64,000 bases of DNA from Arthrobacter sp. zg-Y1110. Lineage in GTDB: Bacteria; Actinomycetota; Actinomycetes; Actinomycetales; Micrococcaceae. The stretch spans positions 336,604-400,603 of the forward strand of contig NZ_CP104273.1 in the NCBI RefSeq assembly GCF_025244865.1, given 5' to 3'. Below the pieces are notes generated by a model. It was not told where the DNA came from. It ran no database searches and saw only the letters and a list, made by a program, of their open reading frames with translations. Position numbers and translations under genes: made by a program. Shown piece after piece: positions 1 through 8,175 of this stretch (its first letter is position 1; every line of letters begins with the position of its first letter).

Positions 1-1
1 C

Positions 2-52
2 GTCACCTACCGGTGCACGAACGACGGCTGCCAGCCCGAGGACCTCTGGTGA
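2..52 (+). CDS. C-terminal end of a truncated gene, unknown
   Basis: Only the last 16 codons are inside the window; they read VTYRCTNDGCQPEDLW and end in TGA, one base before the next start codon. The close packing fits an operon with the downstream genes. Two Cys five residues apart could belong to a small zinc site, but the body of the protein is missing, so no function is assigned. Confidence 0.4.
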   Translation, partial: VTYRCTNDGCQPEDLW

Positions 53-53
53 C

Positions 54-263
54 ATGAACACTCCGAACACCTCCGCCCCTTCCCTTTCATCCGCCTGGAT
101 TGACGGCGCATCCGAACCCGCCGACATCTACGGCGACGTGACTGCGGAATGCCCGCACAATGACCCGCGGCTGGCAGCAGCCTGGGCCGAAGGCGCCTCC
201 GAAATGCGCGACTGGGACGGCAAAGCCACCCTGTCCAACAACCCCTACCAGCAGGAGCAGTAA
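54..263 (+). CDS. Small acidic protein with internal repeat, unknown function
   Basis: A 69-aa protein without membrane segment or signal peptide. Two imperfect repeats are visible: AWIDGASEPADIYGD at residues 14-28 and AWAEGASEMRDWDGK at 43-57, suggesting duplication of a 15-residue W/D-rich unit. It is followed after 2 nt by the exonuclease gene, so the two are probably cotranscribed and coupled. I do not recognise the family. Confidence 0.65.
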   Translation: MNTPNTSAPSLSSAWIDGASEPADIYGDVTAECPHNDPRLAAAWAEGASEMRDWDGKATLSNNPYQQEQ

Positions 264-265
264 CC

Positions 266-856
266 ATGCCGATCCCCGATCCCGACAACGTCCTCTGGCT
301 CGACTTCGAAGCCACCGGCCTCATGAACAACCCGAAAGCGGTGCCCCTCGAAGGCGCTGCCGTCATCACCGACGCCAACCTCAACGAACTGGCATCCTTC
401 GGCCCCTTCACGATCCACGCCGATGAAGACGAGCTGGCGGTCATGAATGACTACGTGACCGAGATGCACACGAAGACCGGCCTCATCGACCGTGTCCGCG
501 CCTCGACCATGACGCGCTCACAGTTCGACATCCATCTGGCAGCCTTCGCAGCCCCGTACTTCCCCGCCAAGGGTGAGATCGTGGACGGCGTCAAGTACCG
601 CGGCATGATCGTCGGCGGAAACAGCGTGAAGTTCGACTACGACGTCATCGAGAAGTTCTTCCACCGCACCAACGCCAACATGGACTACCGCGTCATCGAC
701 ATCACCTCCGTCGGCGAACTTGTCCGCCGCTGGAACCCGGCCGCCTGGGATGCCATGCCGCCCAAGGACAGCGACCACACGGCCATGACCGACATCCGCG
801 CCGGCCTCGACGAACTGCGCTACTACCGCAGCGCCGGACTCACCCCCGCGTCCTGA
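266..856 (+). CDS. orn: Oligoribonuclease-like 3'-5' exonuclease (DEDDh)
   Basis: 196 aa. Members of this family degrade 2-5 nt RNA fragments (nanoRNA, pGpG) in the cytoplasm. Seen here: ExoI motif LWLDFEATGL with D13 and E15; an ExoII-like segment GNSVKFDYDVIEK; and the terminal block DHTAMTDIRAGLDELRYYR with H171 and D176, close to the HRALDDIRESIAELRYYR ending of bacterial Orn. The length fits Orn. The ATG has an AGGAG site inside the end of the upstream gene. It may recycle RNA fragments or alter nucleotide signalling during element activity (inference). Confidence 0.85.
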   Translation: MPIPDPDNVLWLDFEATGLMNNPKAVPLEGAAVITDANLNELASFGPFTIHADEDELAVMNDYVTEMHTKTGLIDRVRASTMTRSQFDIHLAAFAAPYFPAKGEIVDGVKYRGMIVGGNSVKFDYDVIEKFFHRTNANMDYRVIDITSVGELVRRWNPAAWDAMPPKDSDHTAMTDIRAGLDELRYYRSAGLTPAS

Positions 857-872
857 CCGGAAAAGGACTTCG

Positions 873-1343
873 ATGACTTTCCCGAACAACCCTGCCATCG
901 TCCCCTGGTGTTCGCACGGCCTCGACCACACCGGCAGTGACACCCATGTGGACTTCACGGGAATGTGCTCCGACGACTTCACCGGGACCGAGAAGCAGGC
1001 CGTACTGGACCTGATCGAAAAACACGGCCTCACCGGCAGCCTTAAGGTCGAAACCGACCCGCACACGGGCTACTTCGTCCTGCTCGGAACCGCACCGGAT
1101 TCCGAAACGCACTGCTTCCTGAACATGGCCGACGGGACCAGCGCCGTCTTCGGGCACGAGGTGCCGGGCCTGTTCGTCGTGGAGCTGCTCCGGTACCTGC
1201 AGGAACTGCCCGTGGGCTCCGTACCCGGTGGCACTGACGGGCTGATCTCCGTGACCAGGAAGGGTCACGTCATCCGGGGCGCGGAAGAAGACAGGTACGT
1301 CCCGTTCACCTGGGATGACGTGCAGGTCCTCCTCACGGCTTAG
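873..1343 (+). CDS. Hypothetical protein
   Basis: 156 aa, soluble, no recognised domain. The start has an AAAAGGA site 5 nt upstream of the ATG. A LPVGSVPGGTDGLISV stretch near residue 110 weakly recalls the LPxGS element found in other proteins of this window. It closes the first operon: a strong hairpin (1357-1392) follows the stop codon. Confidence 0.7.
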   Translation: MTFPNNPAIVPWCSHGLDHTGSDTHVDFTGMCSDDFTGTEKQAVLDLIEKHGLTGSLKVETDPHTGYFVLLGTAPDSETHCFLNMADGTSAVFGHEVPGLFVVELLRYLQELPVGSVPGGTDGLISVTRKGHVIRGAEEDRYVPFTWDDVQVLLTA

Positions 1344-1356
1344 CACCCGTCCCCGC

Positions 1357-1392
1357 GAAGCCCCGGTGCAGTACTGACTGTGCCGGGGCTTC
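1357..1392 (+). terminator. Hairpin, probable terminator
   Basis: GAAGCCCCGG pairs with CCGGGGCTTC around a 16-nt loop; it lies between the stop at 1343 and the promoter-like element at 1402. No T tract. Confidence 0.55.
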
Positions 1393-1401
1393 CGCGTGCC
1401 C

Positions 1402-1432
1402 GGTGAGAGTGCCGGGCCTGTCCGCACACATA
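1402..1432 (+). promoter_or_regulatory. Class-1 bipartite promoter element
   Basis: GGTGAGA, 12 nt, TCCGCACACATA. The ATG at 1439 begins 6 nt after the element, so a leaderless transcript is predicted. Confidence 0.75.
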
Positions 1433-1438
1433 GGCGGC

Positions 1439-1996
1439 ATGAGAACTCTTGATGCAAATTATCTCGCCACCCACCCCGAAGGTGACGAGAAGGCAGTCTT
1501 CACCCTGACCACGAATGTGCCCGGCAGGCTCGACCTCAAGCCGAACCCGGACGGCACCGCCCCCAGCATCAGCGTCAAGGTCGTTGCAGACACCTTCCTG
1601 GCCGCCCTGACCATCCTGACCCAGATGCACGACGACCAGGACGATATGCTCCTCGCCTGGATCTCCGAGCACCTGACGCCGGAGCAGATCAAAGCCCTGG
1701 ACGAGATGCCCGACGATGAACCCCAGGCCCCGCCCTTCCTGCTGGAAGCGGCCAACAACGTCCACGAGGATTTCCTGACCTTCGAAGTCACTGCTGGCGC
1801 CACGTTCGAGGTCAATGGAGAGGACGTGCCCATGGAAGCGGAGATCACCATCACCGCACCGTCCATCGCCAGCGGCATGGGGGCCTTCAGACACCTGACG
1901 ACGCCGAAGATGCTCACCAGCGCAGCGATCGGCTTCAGCCCTGAAACCGGCGACGACGAAGACTGGGGCGACTCCAACGAGGTCCTCGTACGCTAG
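1439..1996 (+). CDS. Hypothetical protein
   Basis: 185 aa, acidic, no membrane segment. Start chosen at 1439 because it sits exactly 6 nt after the class-1 element; the open frame extends further upstream but through the promoter. Contains a MHDDQDDMLLAWISEHLTPEQ helix-rich centre and a beta-rich second half (TFEVTAGATFEVNGEDV). Family unknown. A perfect 9-bp hairpin follows the gene. Confidence 0.7.
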   Translation: MRTLDANYLATHPEGDEKAVFTLTTNVPGRLDLKPNPDGTAPSISVKVVADTFLAALTILTQMHDDQDDMLLAWISEHLTPEQIKALDEMPDDEPQAPPFLLEAANNVHEDFLTFEVTAGATFEVNGEDVPMEAEITITAPSIASGMGAFRHLTTPKMLTSAAIGFSPETGDDEDWGDSNEVLVR

Positions 1997-2013
1997 AAGC
2001 GGTGCTTGATACG

Positions 2014-2037
2014 GCCCGGCACCATCCTGTGCCGGGC
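2014..2037 (+). terminator. Perfect 9-bp hairpin, probable terminator
   Basis: GCCCGGCAC and GTGCCGGGC separated by a 6-nt loop, 18 nt after the stop at 1996. No T tract follows. Confidence 0.55.
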
Positions 2038-2069
2038 CTCAACCTTTCCCACCCACACAGAAGGACCCC

Positions 2070-2957
2070 ATGCAGTACGAACGCCTCACTGTCGTCTCAC
2101 CGGCAGCCTGGCTGGCACGCGACCTCGCCGAGGCAGGAACCATCGAGGTAAAGGGGTCTGTCGGGCTGGATGTACCCGACATGAAGGACACTGCGCTCTG
2201 GTGCTCCGGAAGCTGGGCCATGCGCCTGCTCAAGTCCGGCATCAGCCACCCGTTCCTGTCCGCCGGACCGCACTGGCTCTCCCGTGTGCCGGACCGGTAT
2301 CTGGGCCGCCGTGTCTGGACAGGCAGACTCGGCTCAATTAAATCCCCGTGCGGGCGCCAGGAGGCCTTCTACAAGCTCAGCGAGCACAAGCACGCCCGAA
2401 TACCCGCCGGACCCCTGCAGGGCCCTCAGGCGTTCCTGGAGCGTGTTGCAGGAGCCTTCAAAGACCCCTCCCGGCCCGACGATACGGGGCCGCCGGCCAT
2501 AGACAGCCTTCACTACACCGGTTCCGGCCTCATGGACTACAAACGCGAATACCGCTGCTTCATCGCCCACGGCCGGGTGACCGCATCGTCCCACTACATC
2601 AGCCGTGTCCCGGGCATCCGCGGCGCCGACGTCGAACTGACGTGGAACGCCTTCCCCGAAGACCGCAGCCCCGACGCCTCCGAGGCCGCCGCCTTCGCCC
2701 AGGAAGTAGTGGATGCCATGGGTGCCGACCAGCCGCCCGGATACAGCCTGGACGTAGGCACGGACACCGCCGGACGCTTCTCCGTTATCGAGGCCAACGC
2801 AGCATGGAGCTCAGGGATCTACCATGCCCCGCGGTCCGGCGTCATCGAGTCGGTACTGGCATCCCAGGAGCCCGGCCATGAGGACTGGATCTGGCGTCCG
2901 GATGAGCTGTTCCTGGCCCGGTCACGGCCCCTTCCGGTCCCCGGAGTTCTCCTCTGA
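2070..2957 (+). CDS. ATP-grasp (DUF4343/R2K-like) protein
   Basis: 295 aa. ATP-grasp enzymes ligate a carboxylate to an amine or thiol via acyl-phosphate. Seen here: Lys-rich segment KLSEHKHARIPAG, a DYKREYRCFIAHGRVTASSHY strand pair typical of the ATP-binding half, and a metal/phosphate motif FSVIEANAAWSSGIY near residues 245-260 (the ExN of the fold). Length fits the stand-alone family found in phages and plasmids. The substrate cannot be told. The ATG is preceded by AGAAGGA. No class-1 element is present, so it has its own promoter or reads through. Confidence 0.7.
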   Translation: MQYERLTVVSPAAWLARDLAEAGTIEVKGSVGLDVPDMKDTALWCSGSWAMRLLKSGISHPFLSAGPHWLSRVPDRYLGRRVWTGRLGSIKSPCGRQEAFYKLSEHKHARIPAGPLQGPQAFLERVAGAFKDPSRPDDTGPPAIDSLHYTGSGLMDYKREYRCFIAHGRVTASSHYISRVPGIRGADVELTWNAFPEDRSPDASEAAAFAQEVVDAMGADQPPGYSLDVGTDTAGRFSVIEANAAWSSGIYHAPRSGVIESVLASQEPGHEDWIWRPDELFLARSRPLPVPGVLL

Positions 2958-3005
2958 CACTTGCCTTCGGCGCCCCGTCACGTCCCGGAGCGCATAGAAG
3001 ACAAT

Positions 3006-3764
3006 GTGAGCTACTCATCGAAATCCACCAAGCCCGCCCGCCGGCACCTGCTCCGCGCAGGCGCACTGGCCGGGGCCCTTGCCGTCACCCTGTCGCTCGG
3101 CGCCTGCTCCACTGAGGATCCTGCACCCGAGACGTCTGCGGCCGCTGAAGCAGGATCCTCCATCCCCACGGCCGGCACGGTGAAGACTTCCTTCGGCAAA
3201 TACCGCCAGAGCACCGTCACCGAATCCGATCCGGCCTGGGAACTTCCCGACGAGGCGGTCGGTAGTGACGTCCTTGCCGAATACTCCCGGGACGAGGTAA
3301 CCGATGCGTACCGCTTCGCCCTGACCTTCGCCGCCGAGGAAGGTATCGACTCCCCGCTCAACGGTGAGGGTGTCAGCGTCGACGACTGGTGGGGCGACCA
3401 TAAAGGCGACTTCCACCCTGACAACCGTCCCGAAATGCTCACCTCGCTCGAGCAGGGCAAATCGGTCGTCCAGCGCGAACCGTGGCAGACCAAGGACTAC
3501 GAGGGCTACTCGTACATCTACGACTCAGGCCCGCGCGTTGTCGAACGCACCATCACCCCCGACGCAGCATGGCTGGCAGCGGACGGCGGCATCGCTTTCC
3601 GGATGAACGTCAACTACACCATGAGGGTCACCCCGGGAATCGGTGAAGCCGGCGACGGCCGCCAGGTGACCAACGGGTACCTGACCTACTCCGTCCGTGA
3701 AGACGGCCCGGGAGACTGGGCCATCACCAGCTTCCTCCACGACCTGCGCACGTTCCCGGGCTAG
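3006..3764 (+). CDS. Secreted lipoprotein, unknown function
   Basis: 252 aa. N-terminus has twin basic residues (ARRHLLRAG), a hydrophobic segment and lipobox LGAC, so it should be lipid-anchored on the outer face of the membrane. A Ser/Ala/Glu-rich linker follows, then a globular domain with DDWWGDHKGDF and a beta-rich C-terminus (VNYTMRVTPGI...TNGYLTYSVRE) reminiscent of NTF2-like folds of some conjugation lipoproteins; this is only a shape resemblance. GTG at 3006 is preferred over upstream TTG 2961 because it gives a normal signal peptide. Confidence 0.75.
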   Translation: MSYSSKSTKPARRHLLRAGALAGALAVTLSLGACSTEDPAPETSAAAEAGSSIPTAGTVKTSFGKYRQSTVTESDPAWELPDEAVGSDVLAEYSRDEVTDAYRFALTFAAEEGIDSPLNGEGVSVDDWWGDHKGDFHPDNRPEMLTSLEQGKSVVQREPWQTKDYEGYSYIYDSGPRVVERTITPDAAWLAADGGIAFRMNVNYTMRVTPGIGEAGDGRQVTNGYLTYSVREDGPGDWAITSFLHDLRTFPG

Positions 3765-3765
3765 C

Positions 3766-3796
3766 GGTGAGAGTTCATCCGACCGCCGCACACATA
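3766..3796 (+). promoter_or_regulatory. Class-1 bipartite promoter element
   Basis: GGTGAGA, 12 nt, GCCGCACACATA. ATG 3803 follows after 6 nt (leaderless). The -35-like box starts 2 nt after the previous stop codon. Confidence 0.75.
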
Positions 3797-3802
3797 ATGG
3801 GT

Positions 3803-4102
3803 ATGAATACCCCTGTGCTTCCCTCCGGCACCGCAGTGAACGGCCTGCCGCTGACCCGGCATGAGCTGGAGGGACTGCCCGTGCTCTCCATCGTCCTGAA
3901 CACTGAAATGAACCCGCATGCCTGGCAGAAACGGCTCGTGTTCACCGACGGCGGGGCACGGCGCCATGAGTGGTTCTGCACCACGGACGCCGACTGGGGC
4001 GAAACCTCCGAGAGGCTTATCGCCGAACATGGCGAGGTCGTCCTGCTGTGGCTTCCCTCCGGCCTGGACATCGCGGCAGCCGAGCGCCGGGCCGACGAAT
4101 AA
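3803..4102 (+). CDS. Hypothetical protein
   Basis: 99 aa, soluble. Start fixed by the class-1 element. Contains LPLTRHELEGLPVLSIVLN and a conserved-looking WFCTTDADWGETSERLIAEHGEVVLLWLPSGL segment. The W/H/E pattern suggests a compact alpha/beta domain but no family is recognised. Probably cotranscribed with the next gene. Confidence 0.65.
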   Translation: MNTPVLPSGTAVNGLPLTRHELEGLPVLSIVLNTEMNPHAWQKRLVFTDGGARRHEWFCTTDADWGETSERLIAEHGEVVLLWLPSGLDIAAAERRADE

Positions 4103-4134
4103 CTCCCCCAACCAGATCCGATACAGAATTGTGG

Positions 4135-4824
4135 ATGCCCAGAATGACTGCACCAACTGAAGAAAAGGCAGCGGCCAAAGCCCCTGCCGCACCGACCCCG
4201 CGGCACCGCCGCATCTGGTCTGCCGTATTTGCCGACCTGTCCGCGTGGGTTGAAACGCACGGTGACGTACCCAAGCGCCGCTCCAAGGATGCCGAGGAAT
4301 ACCGCCTGGCCAACTGGCTGAACGTACAGCGCTCCAACCACCGCTCCGGCAAGCTGCACCAGGACTACATCGACCAGCTCGAAACCGTTCCCGGCGCCCT
4401 TGAGACCCGTCCGACCCGCACCCACCGCGAGTGGGCAGAAGCCGTGGCCGACTTCCACCGGACCCACGGACGCCTTCCCGGCACCGGGGCCGACGATAAG
4501 GCCGAACGCTCCCTGGGCCACTACCTTGCGGACCGCCTTCGCCCCGGCATCCGTTCCGGCGCCATCAAGGACGAGGACTTCGCCCCGATTGCGGCCATCG
4601 CCGGCACGGTTGCTCCCGCACGGGAACGCAAGAGCTCGGAGACGTACTTCCGTGAGCTCAAGGAATACACCGCCGCCAACGGACGTATGCCCGGCTGGCA
4701 GGACGCCCGCCCCCTGGCCCGCTGGGTACGCCGGGTCATGACTGCCGACTCAGAGACCACCTACGTTAAATACCGTGACGAAGTGACCGCCCTCGCCGCA
4801 GGCATGAACTCCGGAGACGCCTGA
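4135..4824 (+). CDS. Helicase-associated (HA) repeat protein
   Basis: 229 aa with about three HA-type repeats of 60-65 residues (pattern W..v..f...hG..P........e..LA.Wl..qR...r.G.L), clearest at WVETHGDVPKRR...RLANWLNVQRSNHRSGKL. HA domains accompany helicases and probably bind nucleic acid; here they stand alone without ATPase motifs. ATG 4135 is tentative (4144 is also possible). A related shorter protein is encoded at 7259. Confidence 0.7.
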   Translation: MPRMTAPTEEKAAAKAPAAPTPRHRRIWSAVFADLSAWVETHGDVPKRRSKDAEEYRLANWLNVQRSNHRSGKLHQDYIDQLETVPGALETRPTRTHREWAEAVADFHRTHGRLPGTGADDKAERSLGHYLADRLRPGIRSGAIKDEDFAPIAAIAGTVAPARERKSSETYFRELKEYTAANGRMPGWQDARPLARWVRRVMTADSETTYVKYRDEVTALAAGMNSGDA

Positions 4825-4837
4825 AAACACGGCCGCC

Positions 4838-4868
4838 GGGGAGGGAACGCCTCAATGCCGCACACATA
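4838..4868 (+). promoter_or_regulatory. Class-1 bipartite promoter element
   Basis: GGGGAGG, 12 nt, GCCGCACACATA; ATG 4875 begins 6 nt downstream (leaderless). Confidence 0.75.
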
Positions 4869-4874
4869 AGCGGT

Positions 4875-5375
4875 ATGACGACTTCCCTCCCCCTCCCGGA
4901 CTCGCCGGTTGAATCCACCCTGGGCACCAAGCCTGTCGCGACCATCTGGATCCACCCCGAGTCCGGCTACGCCTATATCGGCACCGCCGACCTTGACCGG
5001 CCTGAGGCAGCCGCTGCGCTGCGCGCACTGGCCAACGACCTCGATCCCGTCCACCGTGCACCCTCGGGCCCTGCCGGAGTAGTCACCGAGGACTTCGCCG
5101 CCGTCATGGCCTCCATCCACGATGCAGCCGTCACCTCCCCCGTCACAGTGGGAGAGACCGAGGACTACCAGCGCGGCTGGGATGAAGCGATGACCGCCGT
5201 CGCATCCATCGCAGGAACCTACGAACCCGAATTCGCCTACCGCGCCGACGAAGAAGACACCGGACCCGTCGACATCGAAGCCTCAGACATTGCCAGCATG
5301 CACCGCAACGGATTCCGGGTTTCCCGCCGTGCCGTTGGACCGTGGGAGACCGTTCCCAAGGGCGCCAGGAACTGA
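4875..5375 (+). CDS. Hypothetical protein
   Basis: 166 aa, acidic. The first 55 residues form a beta-rich segment (VATIWIHPESGYAYIGTADL) followed by RPEAAAALRALANDL, resembling small actinobacterial phage/plasmid proteins of unknown role. The second half holds a GWDEAMTAVASIAG helix. Followed after 2 nt by the next gene, so operonic. Confidence 0.65.
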   Translation: MTTSLPLPDSPVESTLGTKPVATIWIHPESGYAYIGTADLDRPEAAAALRALANDLDPVHRAPSGPAGVVTEDFAAVMASIHDAAVTSPVTVGETEDYQRGWDEAMTAVASIAGTYEPEFAYRADEEDTGPVDIEASDIASMHRNGFRVSRRAVGPWETVPKGARN

Positions 5376-5377
5376 CC

Positions 5378-5734
5378 ATGTACCCCTTCGGATACGACGA
5401 CACTGCGCCGGAAGTGCCGATACAGGACCGGATCTTTGCTGCCGCGGCGGACCTGCAGTCAGCCTATGAAGCCGGTGAGGACTTCACGACGTCACAGCCG
5501 CTCTCGGAGGCGATGGTGATGCTCGTTGTCACCGCCGTCGAGGACACCGTCCTGGCCATGGTCGACGAATGGGTGAAGGGCCCGAGGATCGCCTCACCCG
5601 TCATCCCGTACTGGCAGCCTGCAGCACCGTTCCCCACGGTCGATACGCTGCGCGATGCGCTGACCGTCATGATCACCCGGGAAGCCCGGGCCGAACGCGG
5701 CCTGCCGCCGGTTCGGGAGCCTGGCGGAGACTGA
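5378..5734 (+). CDS. Hypothetical protein
   Basis: 118 aa, mostly helical and acidic, no recognised domain. A weak AGGA site precedes the ATG, and the start is 2 nt after the previous stop, indicating coupling. Confidence 0.65.
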   Translation: MYPFGYDDTAPEVPIQDRIFAAAADLQSAYEAGEDFTTSQPLSEAMVMLVVTAVEDTVLAMVDEWVKGPRIASPVIPYWQPAAPFPTVDTLRDALTVMITREARAERGLPPVREPGGD

Positions 5735-5783
5735 CCGGGCATTTCCCGGCACCGCAATCCACCCCGGAATGAAGAGAGAACGA

Positions 5784-6086
5784 TTGAGAAACCGTACAAA
5801 AACCACCGTCAACCGCACCCTGAAAAGCTCCCGCGGGTCATTTACGAACTATGACATCGTCGGCTCTCTCATCGTCATCTTCGGGCTTCTTGTCATGGGC
5901 GTCTTCGGGCTGGCGACCATCGTCCTTGGAACCGGGAAAGGCATCCTGGGTTCGGGCACCTACACCATTCAGCTCTTCTCTGTGGCGGCATTGGCTGTTG
6001 GTACCGGCGCCTTCACCGTCTGTTTGTTCGTGCGTGAGCGGGCGCGGGATAAAGCGGAGGAAGCCCTGGCCGCCGATACGCAGTAG
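5784..6086 (+). CDS. Small two-helix membrane protein, pilin-like family
   Basis: 100 aa: basic N-terminus (RNRTKTTVNRTLK), SSRG motif, then two transmembrane helices (about residues 27-55 and 62-85) and a charged tail. The SRG-then-hydrophobic layout is shared with three tandem genes at 23.7-24.6 kb. TTG 5784 is preferred because GAAGAGAG lies just upstream and the N-terminus then aligns with the paralogues; ATG 5769 is in frame. A role in a secretion/conjugation pilus is an inference. Confidence 0.65.
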   Translation: MRNRTKTTVNRTLKSSRGSFTNYDIVGSLIVIFGLLVMGVFGLATIVLGTGKGILGSGTYTIQLFSVAALAVGTGAFTVCLFVRERARDKAEEALAADTQ

Positions 6087-6091
6087 CCGCC

Positions 6092-6122
6092 GGGCAGCCT
6101 GTGTTCCGGCTCCGCATACATA
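6092..6122 (+). promoter_or_regulatory. Class-1 bipartite promoter element (variant)
   Basis: GGGCAGC, 12 nt, TCCGCATACATA. Gene starts at 6174 with its own AGGAG site, so the mRNA would carry a leader of about 45 nt. Confidence 0.6.
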
Positions 6123-6173
6123 ACCGGCATAGAACAGTAAGCCCCTCCCCCGACCACACCAAGCAGGAGCGAC

Positions 6174-6524
6174 ATGAACAGCGACACCGGCAGGGCCCTG
6201 AACTTCCCCGAGGCCCCGGCCTCACCTCAGACACGACGGGCACGGCACCGCATGACCGAAATGGTCGAAGCCGCACGCCGGTTCGGATTGAAGGACCCGG
6301 TCCTCTTCAACGGCCTCCGGCCTCAGAACGGCGAGCTTACTGCGATCTGGCAGTACGACGACGGCCGGATCACGGTGTATCTGGCCGGGGACTCCTTCGA
6401 CGTCGACGTCGTCCCCGGCGGTCCCCTTGATGCGTTCGCCACCGGCAGCGCCGAGGCAGCCGCGGCCTACATTGCCGGAGTCCGGGCCGGCAGTGGAAGG
6501 GATTCCGGTGGACGGGACAGCTGA
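6174..6524 (+). CDS. Hypothetical protein
   Basis: 116 aa. Contains RMTEMVEAARRFGLKDPVLFNGLRP and a beta segment LTAIWQYDDGRITVYLAGDSFDVDVVPGGPL. A similar construction (short helix, then a sheet with D/G turns) occurs in the protein from 8176. The next GTG start lies inside its 3' end. Confidence 0.65.
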   Translation: MNSDTGRALNFPEAPASPQTRRARHRMTEMVEAARRFGLKDPVLFNGLRPQNGELTAIWQYDDGRITVYLAGDSFDVDVVPGGPLDAFATGSAEAAAAYIAGVRAGSGRDSGGRDS

Positions 6525-6786
6525 AGGCACAAGCCGGCCGCAGCCGCACATCGGTGCCGTTTACCGTGAGTCAGCCACCGGCATCGAGTACACCCTGTCC
6601 GGGCTCCGTTCGCACAGGCAGGTGTTCCTGGCCGAGAACCCCTTCGGCAACGGCCGGATCATCGACCGGACTTCCCTGGATGAGCTGACAGAGCGGTTCA
6701 CCTTCGTGCGCTGCAACCATGAGGACTTCTGCTGCACCGAACACAGGGTCCACGCCGCCCCTCACCGCGGCTGCATGATGCGCTGA
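6508..6786 (+). CDS. Cys/His-rich small protein, unknown function
   Basis: 92 aa from GTG 6508, which has a GGAAGGGA site and overlaps the previous gene by 17 nt. The middle (GAVYRESATGIEYTLSGLR..QVFLAENPFG) is a small beta domain. The end RCNHEDFCCTEHRVHAAPHRGCMMR packs four Cys and four His, so a zinc site is likely. No family recognised. Confidence 0.55.
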   Translation: MDGTAEGTSRPQPHIGAVYRESATGIEYTLSGLRSHRQVFLAENPFGNGRIIDRTSLDELTERFTFVRCNHEDFCCTEHRVHAAPHRGCMMR

Positions 6787-6853
6787 CTGCCGGGAGGATC
6801 GCCTACGGTTTATCCGGGGGGAAAGTACGAAGTCTCGATAAAGAAAGCACCCA

Positions 6854-7168
6854 TTGAACACCATCCTTTTCACAGCAGTCTGCCTCATCGGAATTGTCGG
6901 CATTTCCCTGCTCGTCACCCTGCCTGCCGGAATTCCCGGACGCCGCCGCACCCTGGCCGCCCTTGAACGCGCCGAATCCGGCGAAACGACGCTGTCAGAC
7001 CTGACCGAACTGATTCACGGGCACGCCCACCCCGTCTTCTTCATGCTCCGCGGCTACACGGCCCGGATAGAGGTCCAGTGCTTGCGGCTCATCGACGAAC
7101 TTGGAGTACCCGGGGAAGATTTCGGCTGGGGCGCCGGACGCGATTCCCTGGAGGTATTCAGGCGGTAG
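6854..7168 (+). CDS. Small single-pass membrane protein
   Basis: 104 aa from a TTG start; one N-terminal membrane helix (residues 3-25, no lipobox) ending in GRRRTL, then a cytoplasmic helical domain. The TTG start follows an AAAGAAAG-rich leader, as for other TTG-started membrane proteins here. Function unknown. Confidence 0.6.
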   Translation: MNTILFTAVCLIGIVGISLLVTLPAGIPGRRRTLAALERAESGETTLSDLTELIHGHAHPVFFMLRGYTARIEVQCLRLIDELGVPGEDFGWGAGRDSLEVFRR

Positions 7169-7258
7169 GCGTCATTCCGGCAGTGGACATTACATGACGT
7201 GTGCTCCATAATCCGCCCGCGATTGTCCGAAACCGTGTCCGAAACATAAAGTGACGTT

Positions 7259-7813
7259 GTGAACGTAACAGCGAATCGGGGGAGCGCTATAAGAGACCGC
7301 AGGATGGTGGGCCGGGCCGAACAGCTCCTGGCCTTCCATTCCGCGGTCGGACGTCTGCCGTCTGCACGCAGTGGGGACATCGCCGAACTCGGCCTGTTCA
7401 TGTTCCTCAACGCCACCGTCAGGCGCCGGTTCCAGAACGGGGATCTTCCCCCGGCCGTCGTCGAGATGCTCGGCCGGATTCCCGGGGCACTCTGCCCTGA
7501 GCCGAAGGCCAAATCCGCTGCCACGGTCCGGGCGGAATCCCGACGCGCAGCTGCCTTCGAACGCTGGCTGGTCCGCGCGGAGATCTACACCTCGCGCCAC
7601 GGACACAGGCCCACCTCCGAAGACGAGAACGCCCTGTACCAGTGGTTGAACCGTGCCCGCCGGAAGCTGATGGCAGGCGAGCTGGAAGAGCCTGTGGCCG
7701 GACGTGTCAGGGCCGTGCTGGACTTCCCTGACGTCCGGACCTACCGCTACCGGGCAGCCCACGGCGAACCCATGCCGGAGGAAGGGCGCAGGAGGTGCTT
7801 CACGGGCTTCTAG
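7259..7813 (+). CDS. Helicase-associated-like repeat protein
   Basis: 184 aa, basic. Two HA-like units: LLAFHSAVGRLPSARSGD...GLFMFLNATVRRRFQNGDL and AEIYTSRHGHRPTSEDEN..LYQWLNRARRKLMAGEL. Distant paralogue of the protein encoded at 4135. No helicase motifs. GTG 7259 chosen; ATG 7304 is an in-frame alternative. Confidence 0.6.
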   Translation: MNVTANRGSAIRDRRMVGRAEQLLAFHSAVGRLPSARSGDIAELGLFMFLNATVRRRFQNGDLPPAVVEMLGRIPGALCPEPKAKSAATVRAESRRAAAFERWLVRAEIYTSRHGHRPTSEDENALYQWLNRARRKLMAGELEEPVAGRVRAVLDFPDVRTYRYRAAHGEPMPEEGRRRCFTGF

Positions 7814-7875
7814 CCAGCTCATGCCCCCACGCTGCGCCGCCGAGGATGTCGTACCTCACTGGCCCGGGCTGCAGC

Positions 7876-7906
7876 GGGAATAGAAACACGCCCGTCCGCA
7901 CACATA
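7876..7906 (+). promoter_or_regulatory. Class-1 bipartite promoter element
   Basis: GGGAATA (weak -35 match), 12 nt, TCCGCACACATA; ATG 7913 begins 6 nt later (leaderless). Confidence 0.65.
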
Positions 7907-7912
7907 GAGGGC

Positions 7913-8173
7913 ATGACCACATCGACCCCCTCTACCAGGCTGCGGACGAAGCCGTCCCGCGGCCTGGCCCCGCGCCATGCAGAGCGAATCCGTTACGGCA
8001 TCCTGGCCGCCCGCGAGGACTTTGAAAGCCGGCGGCTAACCCCCTCCCAGATGGCCTTCCTGGACGAATGCCGCCACGGTGCCGCACTCATGCTCGGTGA
8101 CACCGGCACCCAGAAGCCCTACGACCGTGAAATAGCCGGAATCCGGAACCGGCTCAGCGCGGGGGTGAAGTAG
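7913..8173 (+). CDS. Hypothetical protein
   Basis: 86 aa, basic and helical (RHAERIRYGILAAREDFESRRLTPSQMAFLDECRHGAALML, shown here only to mark the helical core). Start set by the class-1 element. First gene of an operon through 9885. Confidence 0.65.
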   Translation: MTTSTPSTRLRTKPSRGLAPRHAERIRYGILAAREDFESRRLTPSQMAFLDECRHGAALMLGDTGTQKPYDREIAGIRNRLSAGVK

Positions 8174-8175
8174 CC